Source: Candidatus Manganitrophaceae bacterium
Lineage (GTDB): Bacteria; Nitrospirota; Nitrospiria; SBBL01; JAADHI01
Direction of reading: 5' to 3'
DNA length: 33,089 bases
Assembly: GCA_013151935.1 (NCBI GenBank)
Contig: JAADHI010000109.1
Coordinates: 1-33,089, forward strand
Shown piece by piece: positions 23,931 to 32,945 of this stretch. The notes beneath the pieces are model-generated. The model worked only from the letters and a program-made list of their open reading frames with translations. It was not told the origin of the DNA and searched no databases. Made by a program: the position numbers and the translations under genes. The first letter of the stretch is position 1, and every line of letters begins with the position of its first letter.

Positions 23931-24311
23931 TTATGGACTGAGCAAAAGAAATGCCCAAACAAAAATAACATTTAAAATCGAAAGCATGACCGCGGCAGAA
24001 CCTGCATCTTTTGCCTTGCCGGACAAGGGATGTTCCTCTACCCCGATACGGTCAATGGCGGCCTCAATCGCCGTATTGAGCAGTTCCACAATAAGCACTA
24101 AGATCAGACTGCCGATCATCAGAACTTTTTCAAATGCATTTCCCCCCAGATAAATCGCCAAAGGGATCGCAATCAAAACAAGACAAAGCTCTTGACGAAA
24201 AGCCGCTTCATCTCGCAGTGTTGCCCTAAATCCCGCAAGAGACCAGCCAATCGCATGTATAAAATGATTTAGACCTGATTTTTTTTGTTCGTTCATGACG
24301 GTATTTTGCAT
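23931..24311 (-). CDS. dgkA: Diacylglycerol kinase
   Basis: This 126-aa integral membrane kinase phosphorylates diacylglycerol or undecaprenol to recycle lipids. Three hydrophobic helices are visible. The family active-site motif ELLNTAIEAAIDR lies near residues 76-88 and KAKDAGSAAVML near 99-110, both carrying the conserved Glu and Asp/Lys residues. Length is typical. An ATG at 24296 is an alternative start. The gene is 62 bp downstream of the ACP/AMP-ligase/PlsC fusion on the same strand, so the two probably form a lipid-related operon. It cannot be decided from sequence whether the substrate is diacylglycerol, as in E. coli, or undecaprenol, as in Gram-positive DgkA. Confidence 0.94.
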   Translation of the reverse strand: MQNTVMNEQKKSGLNHFIHAIGWSLAGFRATLRDEAAFRQELCLVLIAIPLAIYLGGNAFEKVLMIGSLILVLIVELLNTAIEAAIDRIGVEEHPLSGKAKDAGSAAVMLSILNVIFVWAFLLLSP

Positions 24312-24373
24312 GCCGGTATTTTGGACTCCAAAAAGAATTCTCCCTAACCTTTAGCGCTTCATTTTAAAGTGAA

Positions 24374-27169
24374 TTATTCTAAACAGACTTCTTTCGAATG
24401 GGCCGCAATTTTCTTGCGACAAAAATTCCGTAAACGCACCACGTCCCTCCAATCCTTACCTTCAGGATAAATCGCTTCCGAAAAAATCAGAGTCACGGGC
24501 ATCCGGCGCGGTAAAAAGGTTCCACCTCTTAAAAATTCCCGTGTCCCTTGTAAGGTCACGGGGATAATGGGTATTTCTGTTTCGATGGATGCCTTAAAAG
24601 CACCCAACTTAAAAGGTCGTATACCTGCCGTTGCCCGAAAGGTGCCTTCTGGGAAAATCAACACAGAGGCCCCTGACTTAAGGAGGGCTTCAATTTTTTG
24701 CGTTTCCGAAACCCCTTTACTCACATTCGTGCGATCTACTGTAATATGTTTACCTTTGATCAGAACGGTTCTTAAAAAAGGAACCTTTAAAAGTTCTTTT
24801 TTGCTCACAAAATGTAGGTCTTCCGGCAAAGTCGCGATCAAAAAAGTAACATCCAAGTAGCTCGCATGATTTGCCACCCAAATCATCGGACCTTTATTTT
24901 CAGACCCTTCGAAACCTTCAATACGAGGCAATGCACAGGCTAGACGCAAAAAAAGTTTCGCACCTTGTTTTAAGATAAACCCAGTATATTTTGCAGGTAA
25001 GATCAAAACCAGCAGCCAAGCAGGAAACAGCAAGGCCCCCAAAATGGTCACCAGATAGGCACCATAAAATGCACGCCCCATGGTCTTAAACCCTCGTAAT
25101 GCCCACGATTTAAACCACGTCAGACACAAGCTTAAAAATTGAAGTTGAACATGACGGCGGCCTGAGGTGAGACGGCCTTTCAAATAGGCCTCGCGACAGG
25201 CGGAGCGGGCAATTTTTCCACTGGAGGTTTTGGGCACACTTCCCGGTGGCACAAGGCAAATCAAATCGGCGGGCACACCGACGGCATTTAGAATGCGCTC
25301 ATTCACCATTGCGTTTAAAGTTGCTTTTCCCGCCTCCCGCGTCTCTCGCGTTTCGATCACGACAACCAGCTTTTCCGTCCCCAAGGCGGGATCCGGAATA
25401 CCAACAGCAGCAACACAGCCTTTACGCACACCGGGCACTTCACCCGCGACCGCCTCAATTTCATGGGGATGCAGATTTCTCCCTCCCTTTATAATGAGGT
25501 CTTTTTTTCTGCCCGTAATAAAAAGCTCGCCATCGGCCTTGTAGCCCAAGTCCCCCGGAACCAACCAATCCCCATGAAAAAGAGAAGCGGTCGCTTGTGC
25601 ATTTTGATAATAACCCGAAGTACAAGAAGGGCCGCGAAACTCAATCTGCCCTTCCACACGCTCCCCTAAGATTTGGCCTTCATCGTCCACAATGCGTAAT
25701 TCATGCTCCGGCAGGGCGAGTCCACAAGATACAAATTCGAGCGTATTCGCTTCTGAAGGCGAGGCCGGAAAAGCCTCACGTGTGCGCTGAAAACGATCAC
25801 GTGAAATTTTATCTGTACGCGGAACACGGCCCAATGGCGGGAAACTCAGCCCCACAGAAGCCTCGGCCATGCCATAAACCGGCAGATGGGTTTCAGGGCG
25901 AAAACCGTAAGGGGCAAACCGTTTGCTAAAGGCCCTGAGTGTTTCAGGATTCACAGGCTCTGCCCCATTTAGGGCGATGCGCCACCGGCTGAGATCCAGT
26001 CCTTCGATGCTTTCATCTCTAATTTTTTTTGCACAGATTTCATAGGCAAAATTGGGCGCGGCAGAAAGCGTACCCCCGTGACGATGCAAGGTCCAAAGCC
26101 ATTTTTCAGGGCGACTTAAAAAAGCAAAGGGCGGGAGAATCGCAATGGGAATGCCATGGATCAATGAAAAGAGCCACGAACCGATCAAACCCATGTCATG
26201 ATAAAGCGGCAACCAACTCACCCCCACATCACCCGCCGTAATCGCCATGGCTTTTTTCATACAACGAATATTCGCCAGCAGATTTTCGTGTGTGAGAAGA
26301 ACCCCTTTAGGGCTACCCGTACTGCCGGAGGTATATTGAATCAATCCGGCATCCCCTTCTCGCGCCAAAACAAGTGATGCACTAGAATCTGCGCCCAGAA
26401 CCATGAGTGTTTCGGGTATCAGTACAGCCCGTAAGCCCTGAAGACGCGGTCTTAAAAGACGGGCCAGTTTTTCGACCCGCTGGAAAGTAATCAGATAAAC
26501 CGCACCTGCATTTCTTAGAATCTCTTCCTGGCGCGCAGCATATTCCTCTATTTGGTTGGGGCGAAAAGGTGGATAAACCGGGACCGGCACACCTCCCGCT
26601 AAAAGAATGCCACAAAAAGTAAAAAAAAAGTCCTTGCCCGTGGGCAACATGATGGCAACCGTTTCCCCTCGTTCGATGCCTTTTTTAATCAGTCCACGGG
26701 CAATGGCCTCGGCACCGATGAGCAAATCGCGGTAAGTGAGCATTTCTTCTTCCCCGGCATCCGTCGTCAGATAGATATGGGGTCGCTCGGGATCAGCCTC
26801 CGCATGACGCATCAATCCTTCTGAGAGTGTGCGTGCGGGACGAATGATCCGCGCAGCCTTTTTCAAACCCTGCAAACGTTCCACCCCCTGTCTTTTTTCG
26901 GAGGGACTGGCTTTTTGCACAATCATTGCGAGTGCGCGAGGGGTCGTAGCCTCTGCAATCGTCGCGTCAGGCAAAGAAACAGAAAACTCGGATTCGATGC
27001 GAAGCAGGAGTTCAACACGCTCAAGACTGCCCAGCCCCAAATCCCGCTCAAATGATGCGGTTGGAGAGAGCAAAGAAAGCACCCGCTGAGACCCATTTTC
27101 GAGCAAGAGCAGACGGATCACTTCAAGGATTTCGACTTCAATCTGAGTTTGATCGACAATACGATTCAT
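24374..27169 (-). CDS. Triple fusion: acyl carrier domain, acyl-AMP ligase, PlsC-type acyltransferase
   Basis: This 931-aa protein joins three activities. Residues 1-90 form an acyl carrier domain with the phosphopantetheine serine S48 in DLGLGSLERVEL, where Gly replaces the usual Asp of DSL. Residues about 110-680 are an AMP-forming acyl ligase with YTSGSTGSPKG near 277 and a C-terminal GRKKDLIIKGGRN. Residues about 700-930 form a membrane-associated 1-acylglycerol-phosphate acyltransferase with NHASYLD (the HX4D box, near 765) and FPEGTFR (near 837), after a hydrophobic stretch near 705-730. The likely scheme is activation of a fatty acid, loading on the N-terminal carrier domain, and transfer to a lysophospholipid. 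This resembles the Aas recycling enzyme but carries its own carrier domain. The dgkA gene follows. The exact lipid product is not determinable. Confidence 0.9.
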   Translation of the reverse strand: MNRIVDQTQIEVEILEVIRLLLLENGSQRVLSLLSPTASFERDLGLGSLERVELLLRIESEFSVSLPDATIAEATTPRALAMIVQKASPSEKRQGVERLQGLKKAARIIRPARTLSEGLMRHAEADPERPHIYLTTDAGEEEMLTYRDLLIGAEAIARGLIKKGIERGETVAIMLPTGKDFFFTFCGILLAGGVPVPVYPPFRPNQIEEYAARQEEILRNAGAVYLITFQRVEKLARLLRPRLQGLRAVLIPETLMVLGADSSASLVLAREGDAGLIQYTSGSTGSPKGVLLTHENLLANIRCMKKAMAITAGDVGVSWLPLYHDMGLIGSWLFSLIHGIPIAILPPFAFLSRPEKWLWTLHRHGGTLSAAPNFAYEICAKKIRDESIEGLDLSRWRIALNGAEPVNPETLRAFSKRFAPYGFRPETHLPVYGMAEASVGLSFPPLGRVPRTDKISRDRFQRTREAFPASPSEANTLEFVSCGLALPEHELRIVDDEGQILGERVEGQIEFRGPSCTSGYYQNAQATASLFHGDWLVPGDLGYKADGELFITGRKKDLIIKGGRNLHPHEIEAVAGEVPGVRKGCVAAVGIPDPALGTEKLVVVIETRETREAGKATLNAMVNERILNAVGVPADLICLVPPGSVPKTSSGKIARSACREAYLKGRLTSGRRHVQLQFLSLCLTWFKSWALRGFKTMGRAFYGAYLVTILGALLFPAWLLVLILPAKYTGFILKQGAKLFLRLACALPRIEGFEGSENKGPMIWVANHASYLDVTFLIATLPEDLHFVSKKELLKVPFLRTVLIKGKHITVDRTNVSKGVSETQKIEALLKSGASVLIFPEGTFRATAGIRPFKLGAFKASIETEIPIIPVTLQGTREFLRGGTFLPRRMPVTLIFSEAIYPEGKDWRDVVRLRNFCRKKIAAHSKEVCLE

Positions 27170-27382
27170 TTAAAGAAACAAAGACTCCTAAATCAAATGG
27201 ATTGGGCGCGGTCATTTTATGCCTCTTCCCGCTTGATATCAAGCCAAACAAGACTGTGGACGTAAGATCATTCAGATTGATCACCCCGATAAAATTCATC
27301 ACTGAAATGGGATTTTTTTTGTTATACTCTTTATAGCTTTCAGGTCATAGCATCCCGTTTTGAAAACCATTCGGTCACTCTG

Positions 27383-28786
27383 ATGACACTGTTCTCAAAG
27401 CTGCTTGAGAAAAAATGGATATTTATCGCATTCGCGGTCGGCGGCTTTTTGCTTTCAATGCCCACACCGGAAGGCCTTAGCCCCAGGGGGATGCGAACCC
27501 TGGCCCTACTTGTTGTCGTTTTTATCTTTTTTGTTACCGAACCCATTCCACTTCCCGGGGTCGCCCTTTTTATCGCCATTTCTGAGGTCTTGCTGGGGCT
27601 CGCAAAACCGAGCGTTGTCGCCCAGTCTTTTATGAGTGACTCCGTCTTTTTCATCATGGGCTCTCTGATGATCGCAACGGCCTTGGTCAAACAAAACCTA
27701 GACAAACGGATCGCTTTAGCCATCGTAGGCATCACAGGCCCCCGTGCAGATCGCATTATTTTGGGATTGGTGGTTGTTTCCGGCTTACTCGCATCTTTCA
27801 TCGGAGAGCACACGGTTGCCGCAATGATGATGCCCGTAGGCGTCGCGCTGATCAAATACACGCATGATGATTGGCGGAAAATTAGAAATCTATCCGTTGC
27901 GATACTGCTGTCTATCGCCTATGGTGCCATGATCGCCGGAGCAGGAACCCCTTCAGGCGGTGCAAGAAATGCGATTATGCTCGCCTATTGGCAGGAGATG
28001 TTTGATCTGCGTATCAGCTATTTTGAGTGGATCACTTTTGCCTATCCAATGTTGCTCGTGAGTGCGCCAATTATTTCCTTCGTTCTTTATCGCACCTTTA
28101 AGCCCGAAGTAACAGATCTCTCTCCCGCCGTTGCCGCACTCAAAGAAAAAGTCGCTAAAAGTGGAAAAATGTCACAGAAAGAATGGTTAACGATCATCAT
28201 CTTTCTTTTCACAGTATTGATGTGGATGACAATTTCGGATACAATCGGCCTCGGCATTACCGCCTTGATCGGGGCATTGCTCTTTTTGACGATGGGTATC
28301 GTCAAATGGGAAGACTTAAACAACAACGTAAACTGGGGGACAATCTTAATTTATGGGGGCGCGATCTCACTGGGCATCATGATGAAACGGACGGGCGTGG
28401 CCGAATGGCTTTCCCACTCCTTTCTCACCTGGCTTGAGCCAACGGGCATACGAAGCGGCCTACCACTACTGGCGGTCATGAGTTTCATTACAATTTTGAT
28501 GGCCATGGTCATGAGCAGTGGTGCCACAGTCGGCATTTTAGGCCCGATTACCTTGAATATCGCAAGTCTTTCTGGTACCTCGGTCATCGCCGCGGGTTTT
28601 ATCACCGTCATTTCTTCGTCTTTTTGTTTTCTTACGGCAGTGGCGTCTCCAGCCTGTAACATTATTTATGGAAGTGGGTATCTTAAAAAAAGTGATTTTT
28701 TAAAAGCGGGCTGGAAACTCATTATACTCTCCTTTATTGTCATCCAGTTGATTTCGGTGGGATATTGGCGTTTATTGGGACATTAA
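27383..28786 (+). CDS. DASS/SLC13-family anion transporter
   Basis: This 467-aa polytopic protein has the two-repeat layout of divalent anion:sodium symporters for dicarboxylates, sulfate or related anions. Repeat 1 carries FIGEHTVAAMMMPVG (near residue 140) where the family usually has an SNT motif. Repeat 2 carries SSGATVGILGP (near 377). Both sodium/substrate signatures are therefore modified, and coupling ion and substrate are uncertain. The gene is divergent from the lipid fusion gene across 213 bp. A TATACT at 27323-27328 may be its -10 box, but no good -35 is seen. The universal stress gene follows after 13 bp, suggesting an operon. Confidence 0.85.
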   Translation: MTLFSKLLEKKWIFIAFAVGGFLLSMPTPEGLSPRGMRTLALLVVVFIFFVTEPIPLPGVALFIAISEVLLGLAKPSVVAQSFMSDSVFFIMGSLMIATALVKQNLDKRIALAIVGITGPRADRIILGLVVVSGLLASFIGEHTVAAMMMPVGVALIKYTHDDWRKIRNLSVAILLSIAYGAMIAGAGTPSGGARNAIMLAYWQEMFDLRISYFEWITFAYPMLLVSAPIISFVLYRTFKPEVTDLSPAVAALKEKVAKSGKMSQKEWLTIIIFLFTVLMWMTISDTIGLGITALIGALLFLTMGIVKWEDLNNNVNWGTILIYGGAISLGIMMKRTGVAEWLSHSFLTWLEPTGIRSGLPLLAVMSFITILMAMVMSSGATVGILGPITLNIASLSGTSVIAAGFITVISSSFCFLTAVASPACNIIYGSGYLKKSDFLKAGWKLIILSFIVIQLISVGYWRLLGH

Positions 28787-28799
28787 GGATTTTTAAAAA

Positions 28800-29738
28800 A
28801 TGAAAGTCTTAATGTGCACAGATGGAGAGGGTTATGCCGAAGATGCGATCCGTTTTGGCGGACGGCTTGCAAAAGCGATGAATGCAGATGTCAGTATTCT
28901 TCATGTGCGTCCCCCCATTTCACCGCGAAACCGGGTGCTACTCACCACAGCACGGAAAAAACTGGGAGAATGGAATTTAGAAATTCCGGGGGTTGATTCT
29001 CTCATTCGGGCAAAAGAAATATTGACGGAAATCGGACTCACGAAAACAGCACCGCTCAAAGAAGAAAAAGTGAGTCGCGCCTTTCGTGTTGATGTGCATG
29101 GTGCAACTGAACTGCATTTGATTGGCCTTCGTGGGGAGATGGTGCGTTTGAGACTGCGAGAAGGACATCCGGTGAATGAAATTCTGGAAGAGGCCGATTT
29201 TGGAGATTATGACCTCGTCATTATCGGGTCCCGTGGGCATAAGGGCTACTCAACACATTTTGTGGGCAGTACGGCACTTCGGGTCTCAGATCTCGCCGCA
29301 TGCAGTGTTTTAATTGCAAAAAATATTAAAGCAGAAAACACCTTCCTGCTTTGTACAGATGGCTCCCGACTGGCTGAGCGAGCAGAGATCATTGGTGCGG
29401 AAATCGCTCAAAAAATGGGCGCAAAAATGACAATTCTTTCGGTTGCAGAAGGCGAAGAGAACAAAGAAGAAGCCATGCAACTGACACGAAGAGCAGATAT
29501 GATTCTCTCTCAACTGGGAGTCAACGCAGAACAAAAAACACGGGTGGGCCGCCCTTCAGAAGAAATTATTGACGAAGCCAAAGATCATGATATTGTGGTC
29601 ATGGGTGCAAGTGGCAGTTCTGCAGTCAAAAAATTCTTTCTGGGCAGCACCCCATTGAAAGTCATTGAGTACGGAGAGTGCCCCGTACTTGTTGTCAGAG
29701 AAAAGCGAGGCAAGATCTCGTTACAAGGCACAAACTAA
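28800..29738 (+). CDS. Tandem universal stress protein (UspA x2)
   Basis: This 312-aa protein consists of two Usp domains. Domain 1 (about 1-180) begins MKVLMCTDGEGYAEDAI and ends with IGSRGHKGYSTHFVGSTALRV. Domain 2 (about 184-305) begins FLLCTDGSRLAER and ends with MGASGSSAVKKFFLGSTPLKV. Both have the G-X2-G-X9-G-S/T ATP-binding pattern, so nucleotide binding is likely. Domain 1 has an insertion of about 50 residues after its first strand pair. It starts 13 bp after the DASS transporter gene. Usp proteins next to transporters often modulate them, but that role is inferred from position only. Confidence 0.9.
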   Translation: MKVLMCTDGEGYAEDAIRFGGRLAKAMNADVSILHVRPPISPRNRVLLTTARKKLGEWNLEIPGVDSLIRAKEILTEIGLTKTAPLKEEKVSRAFRVDVHGATELHLIGLRGEMVRLRLREGHPVNEILEEADFGDYDLVIIGSRGHKGYSTHFVGSTALRVSDLAACSVLIAKNIKAENTFLLCTDGSRLAERAEIIGAEIAQKMGAKMTILSVAEGEENKEEAMQLTRRADMILSQLGVNAEQKTRVGRPSEEIIDEAKDHDIVVMGASGSSAVKKFFLGSTPLKVIEYGECPVLVVREKRGKISLQGTN

Positions 29739-29768
29739 AAAAACAACAAACAAGGAGATGAGGGATGT

Positions 29769-29858
29769 ATGTCTAGTGTTATTAAAAAGAGAAGAAAGAA
29801 GATGAGTAAACATAAACACCGAAAACAACTTAAGAAGATGAGACACAAGCGTAAATAA
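29769..29858 (+). CDS. AURKAIP1/COX24 (mS38-like) micro-protein, 29 aa
   Basis: This gene is too short for the ORF track. ATG 29769 to TAA 29858 encodes 29 residues beginning MSSVIKKRRKKMSKHKHRK, almost all basic. This is the signature of the bacterial AURKAIP1/COX24-domain proteins, related to mitochondrial ribosomal protein mS38 and the small ribosomal protein bS22, so association with the 30S subunit near rRNA is expected. AAGGAG lies at 29752-29757. It stands between the Usp gene and the mrp promoter. The assignment rests on motif recognition without a database search. Confidence 0.85.
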   Translation: MSSVIKKRRKKMSKHKHRKQLKKMRHKRK

Positions 29859-29919
29859 CCACTCTTTTAGCACGTCTCTAAGATATCGTAAAAAAACAAG
29901 CGACCCAAAAGATTGTTTC

Positions 29920-29949
29920 TTTACAAGGGATCTGACCACAAGCTATATT
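29920..29949 (+). promoter_or_regulatory. Sigma-70-like promoter for the Fe-S carrier gene mrp
   Basis: TTTACA (29920-29925) and TATATT (29944-29949) are separated by 18 bp. They lie 35 bp upstream of the ATG, with GGGGGAG as ribosome-binding site between. Confidence 0.65.
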
Positions 29950-29983
29950 GGACAAATAGAACTTATTTGATCAAGGGGGAGTT

Positions 29984-31060
29984 ATGTCTCAAATTACAGA
30001 AGCCATTGTTTTAAAAGCACTCAAAAAAGTAATTGAACCCGGTCTTTCCGACGACATCGTCACACTCGACCGTGTTAAAAATATCCTCATCAATGGGAAT
30101 AAAGTCTCACTGCAAATTGTGCTTCCCTCCCCCGGAAGTCCCCTAAAAGCCGAGGTCACTCGGCTCGTAAAAACCATGCTACAGGAGAGCATTCCAGATA
30201 TCGGAGACATCAACACCATCTTTCCCGAACAGGGCAATGCCACACAAGCACCCAGTGAAGACAAACTCTTACCCGGTGTTCAAAACATCATTGCGATCAG
30301 CAGCGGAAAAGGCGGTGTCGGAAAATCGACTGTAAGCGTTAATCTCGCTGTCGCACTCGCAAAAGGAGGAGCACGTGTCGGGCTGCTGGATGCCGATATT
30401 TACGGCCCGAATATCCCGCTGATGATGGGGATTAAAACGGCACCTACACCCAAAGGAGACAAAATTTCTCCGGCACAAAATCACGGGGTGTGTTTTATTT
30501 CCATGGCCTTTTTTGTGCCAGAAGACACCCCCATGATTTGGCGTGGGCCAATGGTACATGGCGCAATACAGCAACTGATTCGAGATGTCGCCTGGGGCGA
30601 TTTAGACTACCTTTTGATCGATTTGCCACCCGGAACAGGAGATGCACAACTCTCCATCGCACAACTCGTGCCCTTAACAGGCGCAGTCATTGTCACAACA
30701 CCACAAGAAGTCGCGTTGCTGGACTCTAAAAAAGGCTTGGCCATGTTCAAAAAAGTGAATGTGCCACTCTTGGGTATCATTGAAAATATGAGTTTTTTTG
30801 AATGTCCACACTGTCATGAGGCCACCGAAATCTTTAGCCGAGGAGGAGGTAGAACGGCCGCCGAAAAATTGGATATTCCCTTTCTTGGTGAGATTCCCAT
30901 TGACCCGGCCATTCGTGAGGGGGGCGATGCTGGCATACCGATCATCATCTCCGATCCCGATTCAGCACAGACACGATCATTTATGGATATCTCAAAAAGC
31001 TTAGAAGAACAGGTCTCGACAATGAACGCAGACAAAATTTCCCTCAATATCATTCAATAA
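29984..31060 (+). CDS. mrp: Mrp/NBP35/ApbC-family Fe-S cluster carrier ATPase
   Basis: This 358-aa cytosolic P-loop ATPase has an N-terminal MIP18/DUF59-like domain (about 5-85), then SSGKGGVGKST (the deviant Walker A, residues 107-116) and Walker B-like LLIDLPPGTGD. The bridging cluster ligands are C274 and C277 in FFECPHCHEAT. Such proteins assemble and deliver [4Fe-4S] clusters. This Mrp is unrelated to the Mrp antiporter subunits found elsewhere in the window. It has its own promoter and a strong GGGGGAG ribosome site. The genomic context does not point to a particular client, though the window encodes a Rieske protein. Confidence 0.95.
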   Translation: MSQITEAIVLKALKKVIEPGLSDDIVTLDRVKNILINGNKVSLQIVLPSPGSPLKAEVTRLVKTMLQESIPDIGDINTIFPEQGNATQAPSEDKLLPGVQNIIAISSGKGGVGKSTVSVNLAVALAKGGARVGLLDADIYGPNIPLMMGIKTAPTPKGDKISPAQNHGVCFISMAFFVPEDTPMIWRGPMVHGAIQQLIRDVAWGDLDYLLIDLPPGTGDAQLSIAQLVPLTGAVIVTTPQEVALLDSKKGLAMFKKVNVPLLGIIENMSFFECPHCHEATEIFSRGGGRTAAEKLDIPFLGEIPIDPAIREGGDAGIPIIISDPDSAQTRSFMDISKSLEEQVSTMNADKISLNIIQ

Positions 31061-31120
31061 TCTCAAGGGATAACAACCCTGTCTTAAGTACCCAAATACG
31101 GCGGAGACTGAGATAAAAAC

Positions 31121-32026
31121 TTGAAACACAGGCGGAATTCCCTCGGCGAGATAAAATGTCACACGATTGGCCTTTTCGCAATAACATTGATCGGCCTCTT
31201 GGCGGTACAAACAATGGCCTTCCCTGAACCCGCTCGCGTTTCATCCCCACTCCCCTCTTCACCCCTTAAAATACATTTCATTCATGTCGGTTACGGCGAC
31301 GCCACCCTCATCCAATTGCCCGACGGCGGCAATATTTTGGTCGACACTGGCAAATCAGAGGCAGCGCCACAACTACTGGCGGCGCTGGACCGGCTAAACA
31401 TCCAAACCATCGACACACTGATCATCACACATTTCCACAGCGACCACCTTGGCGGACTATCATCCGTATTGAAACACTTTCCATCAGACAAAAGCAGAGA
31501 GATCCTCGTTCCCTTTGCACCCGAGGATTTGGAAATGAAACCCACGCCCCCTGTCGAACAACTCAAAAAACATGCACTCCGAATCATTCGCGAAGGAGAA
31601 ACCTTATTGAAGACCCCTTCCGTCCACATCGAAGTCCTTCATCCCAAAACACAAACGGGCAATCAAAATGAAGATTCACTGGTCTTAAAAATCGTTCACG
31701 GCGATGTCCACTTTTTGTTGGCGGCGGATATCGGCCCCACCACACAGAAAAAACTAGCTGAAGACTACGGTCATCAACTCAAATCCGATCTACTTAAAAT
31801 CCCCCATCATCTCAATGACACCCGGGTTTTCAGCCCTTTTCTTGAAGCGATCCGTGCAAAAATAGCCATTCTGACAATCGGCGAAAACCCTTACAAGGCC
31901 CCCAATGCAGCCTTGCTCGCCTTGTATCAACAACAAAGCAAGGCCCTTTTTCGTACAGACCAACACGGCACAATCACCGCAACAAGCGACGGGCACACGC
32001 TGCACATCGAAACCGAGCGCTCATGA
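31121..32026 (+). CDS. ComEC-like metallo-beta-lactamase-fold hydrolase
   Basis: This 301-aa exported or membrane-anchored protein starts at TTG (no in-frame ATG before the hydrophobic segment at 15-33). The MBL fold has HFHSDH (H104, H106, D108, H109) and IKIHFIHVGYGDATLIQ-like strands seen in the C-terminal domain of the DNA-uptake protein ComEC and related stand-alone proteins. Later metal-site pieces include LLAADIG near 205. ComEC-like stand-alone proteins are putative nucleases or phosphodiesterases; no comEC channel domain is nearby. The last 4 bp overlap the VanZ-like gene in an ATGA arrangement. The substrate is unknown. Confidence 0.87.
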   Translation: MKHRRNSLGEIKCHTIGLFAITLIGLLAVQTMAFPEPARVSSPLPSSPLKIHFIHVGYGDATLIQLPDGGNILVDTGKSEAAPQLLAALDRLNIQTIDTLIITHFHSDHLGGLSSVLKHFPSDKSREILVPFAPEDLEMKPTPPVEQLKKHALRIIREGETLLKTPSVHIEVLHPKTQTGNQNEDSLVLKIVHGDVHFLLAADIGPTTQKKLAEDYGHQLKSDLLKIPHHLNDTRVFSPFLEAIRAKIAILTIGENPYKAPNAALLALYQQQSKALFRTDQHGTITATSDGHTLHIETERS

Positions 32027-32514
32027 CACCCTGGGGCAGCGTCCTAATTTATACCGGCTTAATCTATGCTGCCCTTCCCTTCGGCCGAGGCTGGCAGCAG
32101 TTTTTAAGGAAACAGCTCGGATCTGATTTTGGGCTTTCGATCAACCTGCTCTTATTTTTTGCAGCATTGTTCACCGTTTTTTGGATCATCAAAAAAACGA
32201 CCAAAATATATCTTCTACTCTCCATTATTGTGCTTGGCACCCTGCTTTTTTTTGTTGTTCAGATGAACCTGCCCGCCGAACGTATCCATTTTTTGCAATA
32301 CGGCATACTGGGATATTTAATCGCCAGAGCCGTCAAACCACGGTTTCTGGGCATCAGCGGTTTTATCTTCGTTTTAGTTTTAGGGAGCGCAATTGGACTG
32401 GGCGATGAACTGATCCAATGGGTACTGCCCAGCCGCGTTTTTGACTGGTGGGATGTCAGCTACAATATGATCGGAACGGCAATAGGCGCAACACTCTTTC
32501 AATTTCTGAAATAA
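32023..32514 (+). CDS. VanZ-like membrane protein
   Basis: This 163-aa protein has about five hydrophobic helices. The VanZ-family signature is visible in PAERIHFLQYGILGYL and in GLGDELIQWVLPSRVFDWWDVSYNMIGTAIG. VanZ gives low-level teicoplanin resistance in enterococci, but most bacterial relatives have unknown roles in the envelope. It is translationally coupled to the MBL-fold gene. The gene end is only about 90 bp from the truncated recombinase on the opposite strand, which may have been cut when this region was rearranged. Confidence 0.88.
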   Translation: MTPWGSVLIYTGLIYAALPFGRGWQQFLRKQLGSDFGLSINLLLFFAALFTVFWIIKKTTKIYLLLSIIVLGTLLFFVVQMNLPAERIHFLQYGILGYLIARAVKPRFLGISGFIFVLVLGSAIGLGDELIQWVLPSRVFDWWDVSYNMIGTAIGATLFQFLK

Positions 32515-32601
32515 TCCAGACAAACAAATTCAATGGAAGCTCTGAATTAGAAATCGGCGCGGGCGCAATTTTTTCCTTCGAGATCTTACATTGACGAGAC
32601 C

Positions 32602-32925
32602 TCAATGAATGGTCTTGGGCGACGGGTATGGAATCATCCGCGAGACTTGGTGATAGAGAAAAACCAATGCATTTAGGACTTGTTTTTGAGTTGAAATTGC
32701 GACCTTGCTTTTTGTCGCAAGACTTGATAGATATCTCTCGACATGGGCCGCCGTCAATTCTTTTGGATGCGTTTTTCCACCGAAGAAATGGATGTAACGC
32801 AAGATCCACTGGCAATAGGTCTGTTCAGTGCGATAAGCATAATGGTGGTAGCGCATGACCTCATGGACTTGTTCCATCAGTTTCAAATCAGGATTGAGGT
32901 GGAATAGAGGCCTGTTATTTTCCAT
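32602..32925 (-). pseudogene. Truncated integron-type tyrosine recombinase (N-terminal SAM-like domain only)
   Basis: The reading frame of 107 codons from ATG 32925 encodes a phage-integrase N-terminal SAM-like domain: LMEQVHEVMRYHHYAYRTEQTYCQWI, ELTAAHVERYLSSLA, and STQKQVLNALVFLYHQV. This closely resembles IntI/XerC-type N-termini. After LYHQV the family match ends and the frame stops within 15 codons. The catalytic domain with R-H-R-Y residues (about 200 more residues) is missing, and the DNA beyond runs into the VanZ-like gene. It is therefore a remnant without recombinase activity. The track start at 33066 is rejected because it would read through a repeat-rich leader that does not match the family. 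Confidence 0.82.
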
Positions 32926-32945
32926 CTTTTTCAGTTTAATATCAT

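Noticed and set aside
27340-27861. 173-aa minus-strand ORF
   Set aside because: It lies opposite the DASS transporter, whose membrane helices and family motifs make the plus strand clearly the coding one.
32456-32815. 119-aa minus-strand ORF over the recombinase remnant
   Set aside because: It is a shadow frame spanning the remnant and the VanZ-like gene, with no integrase catalytic motifs.
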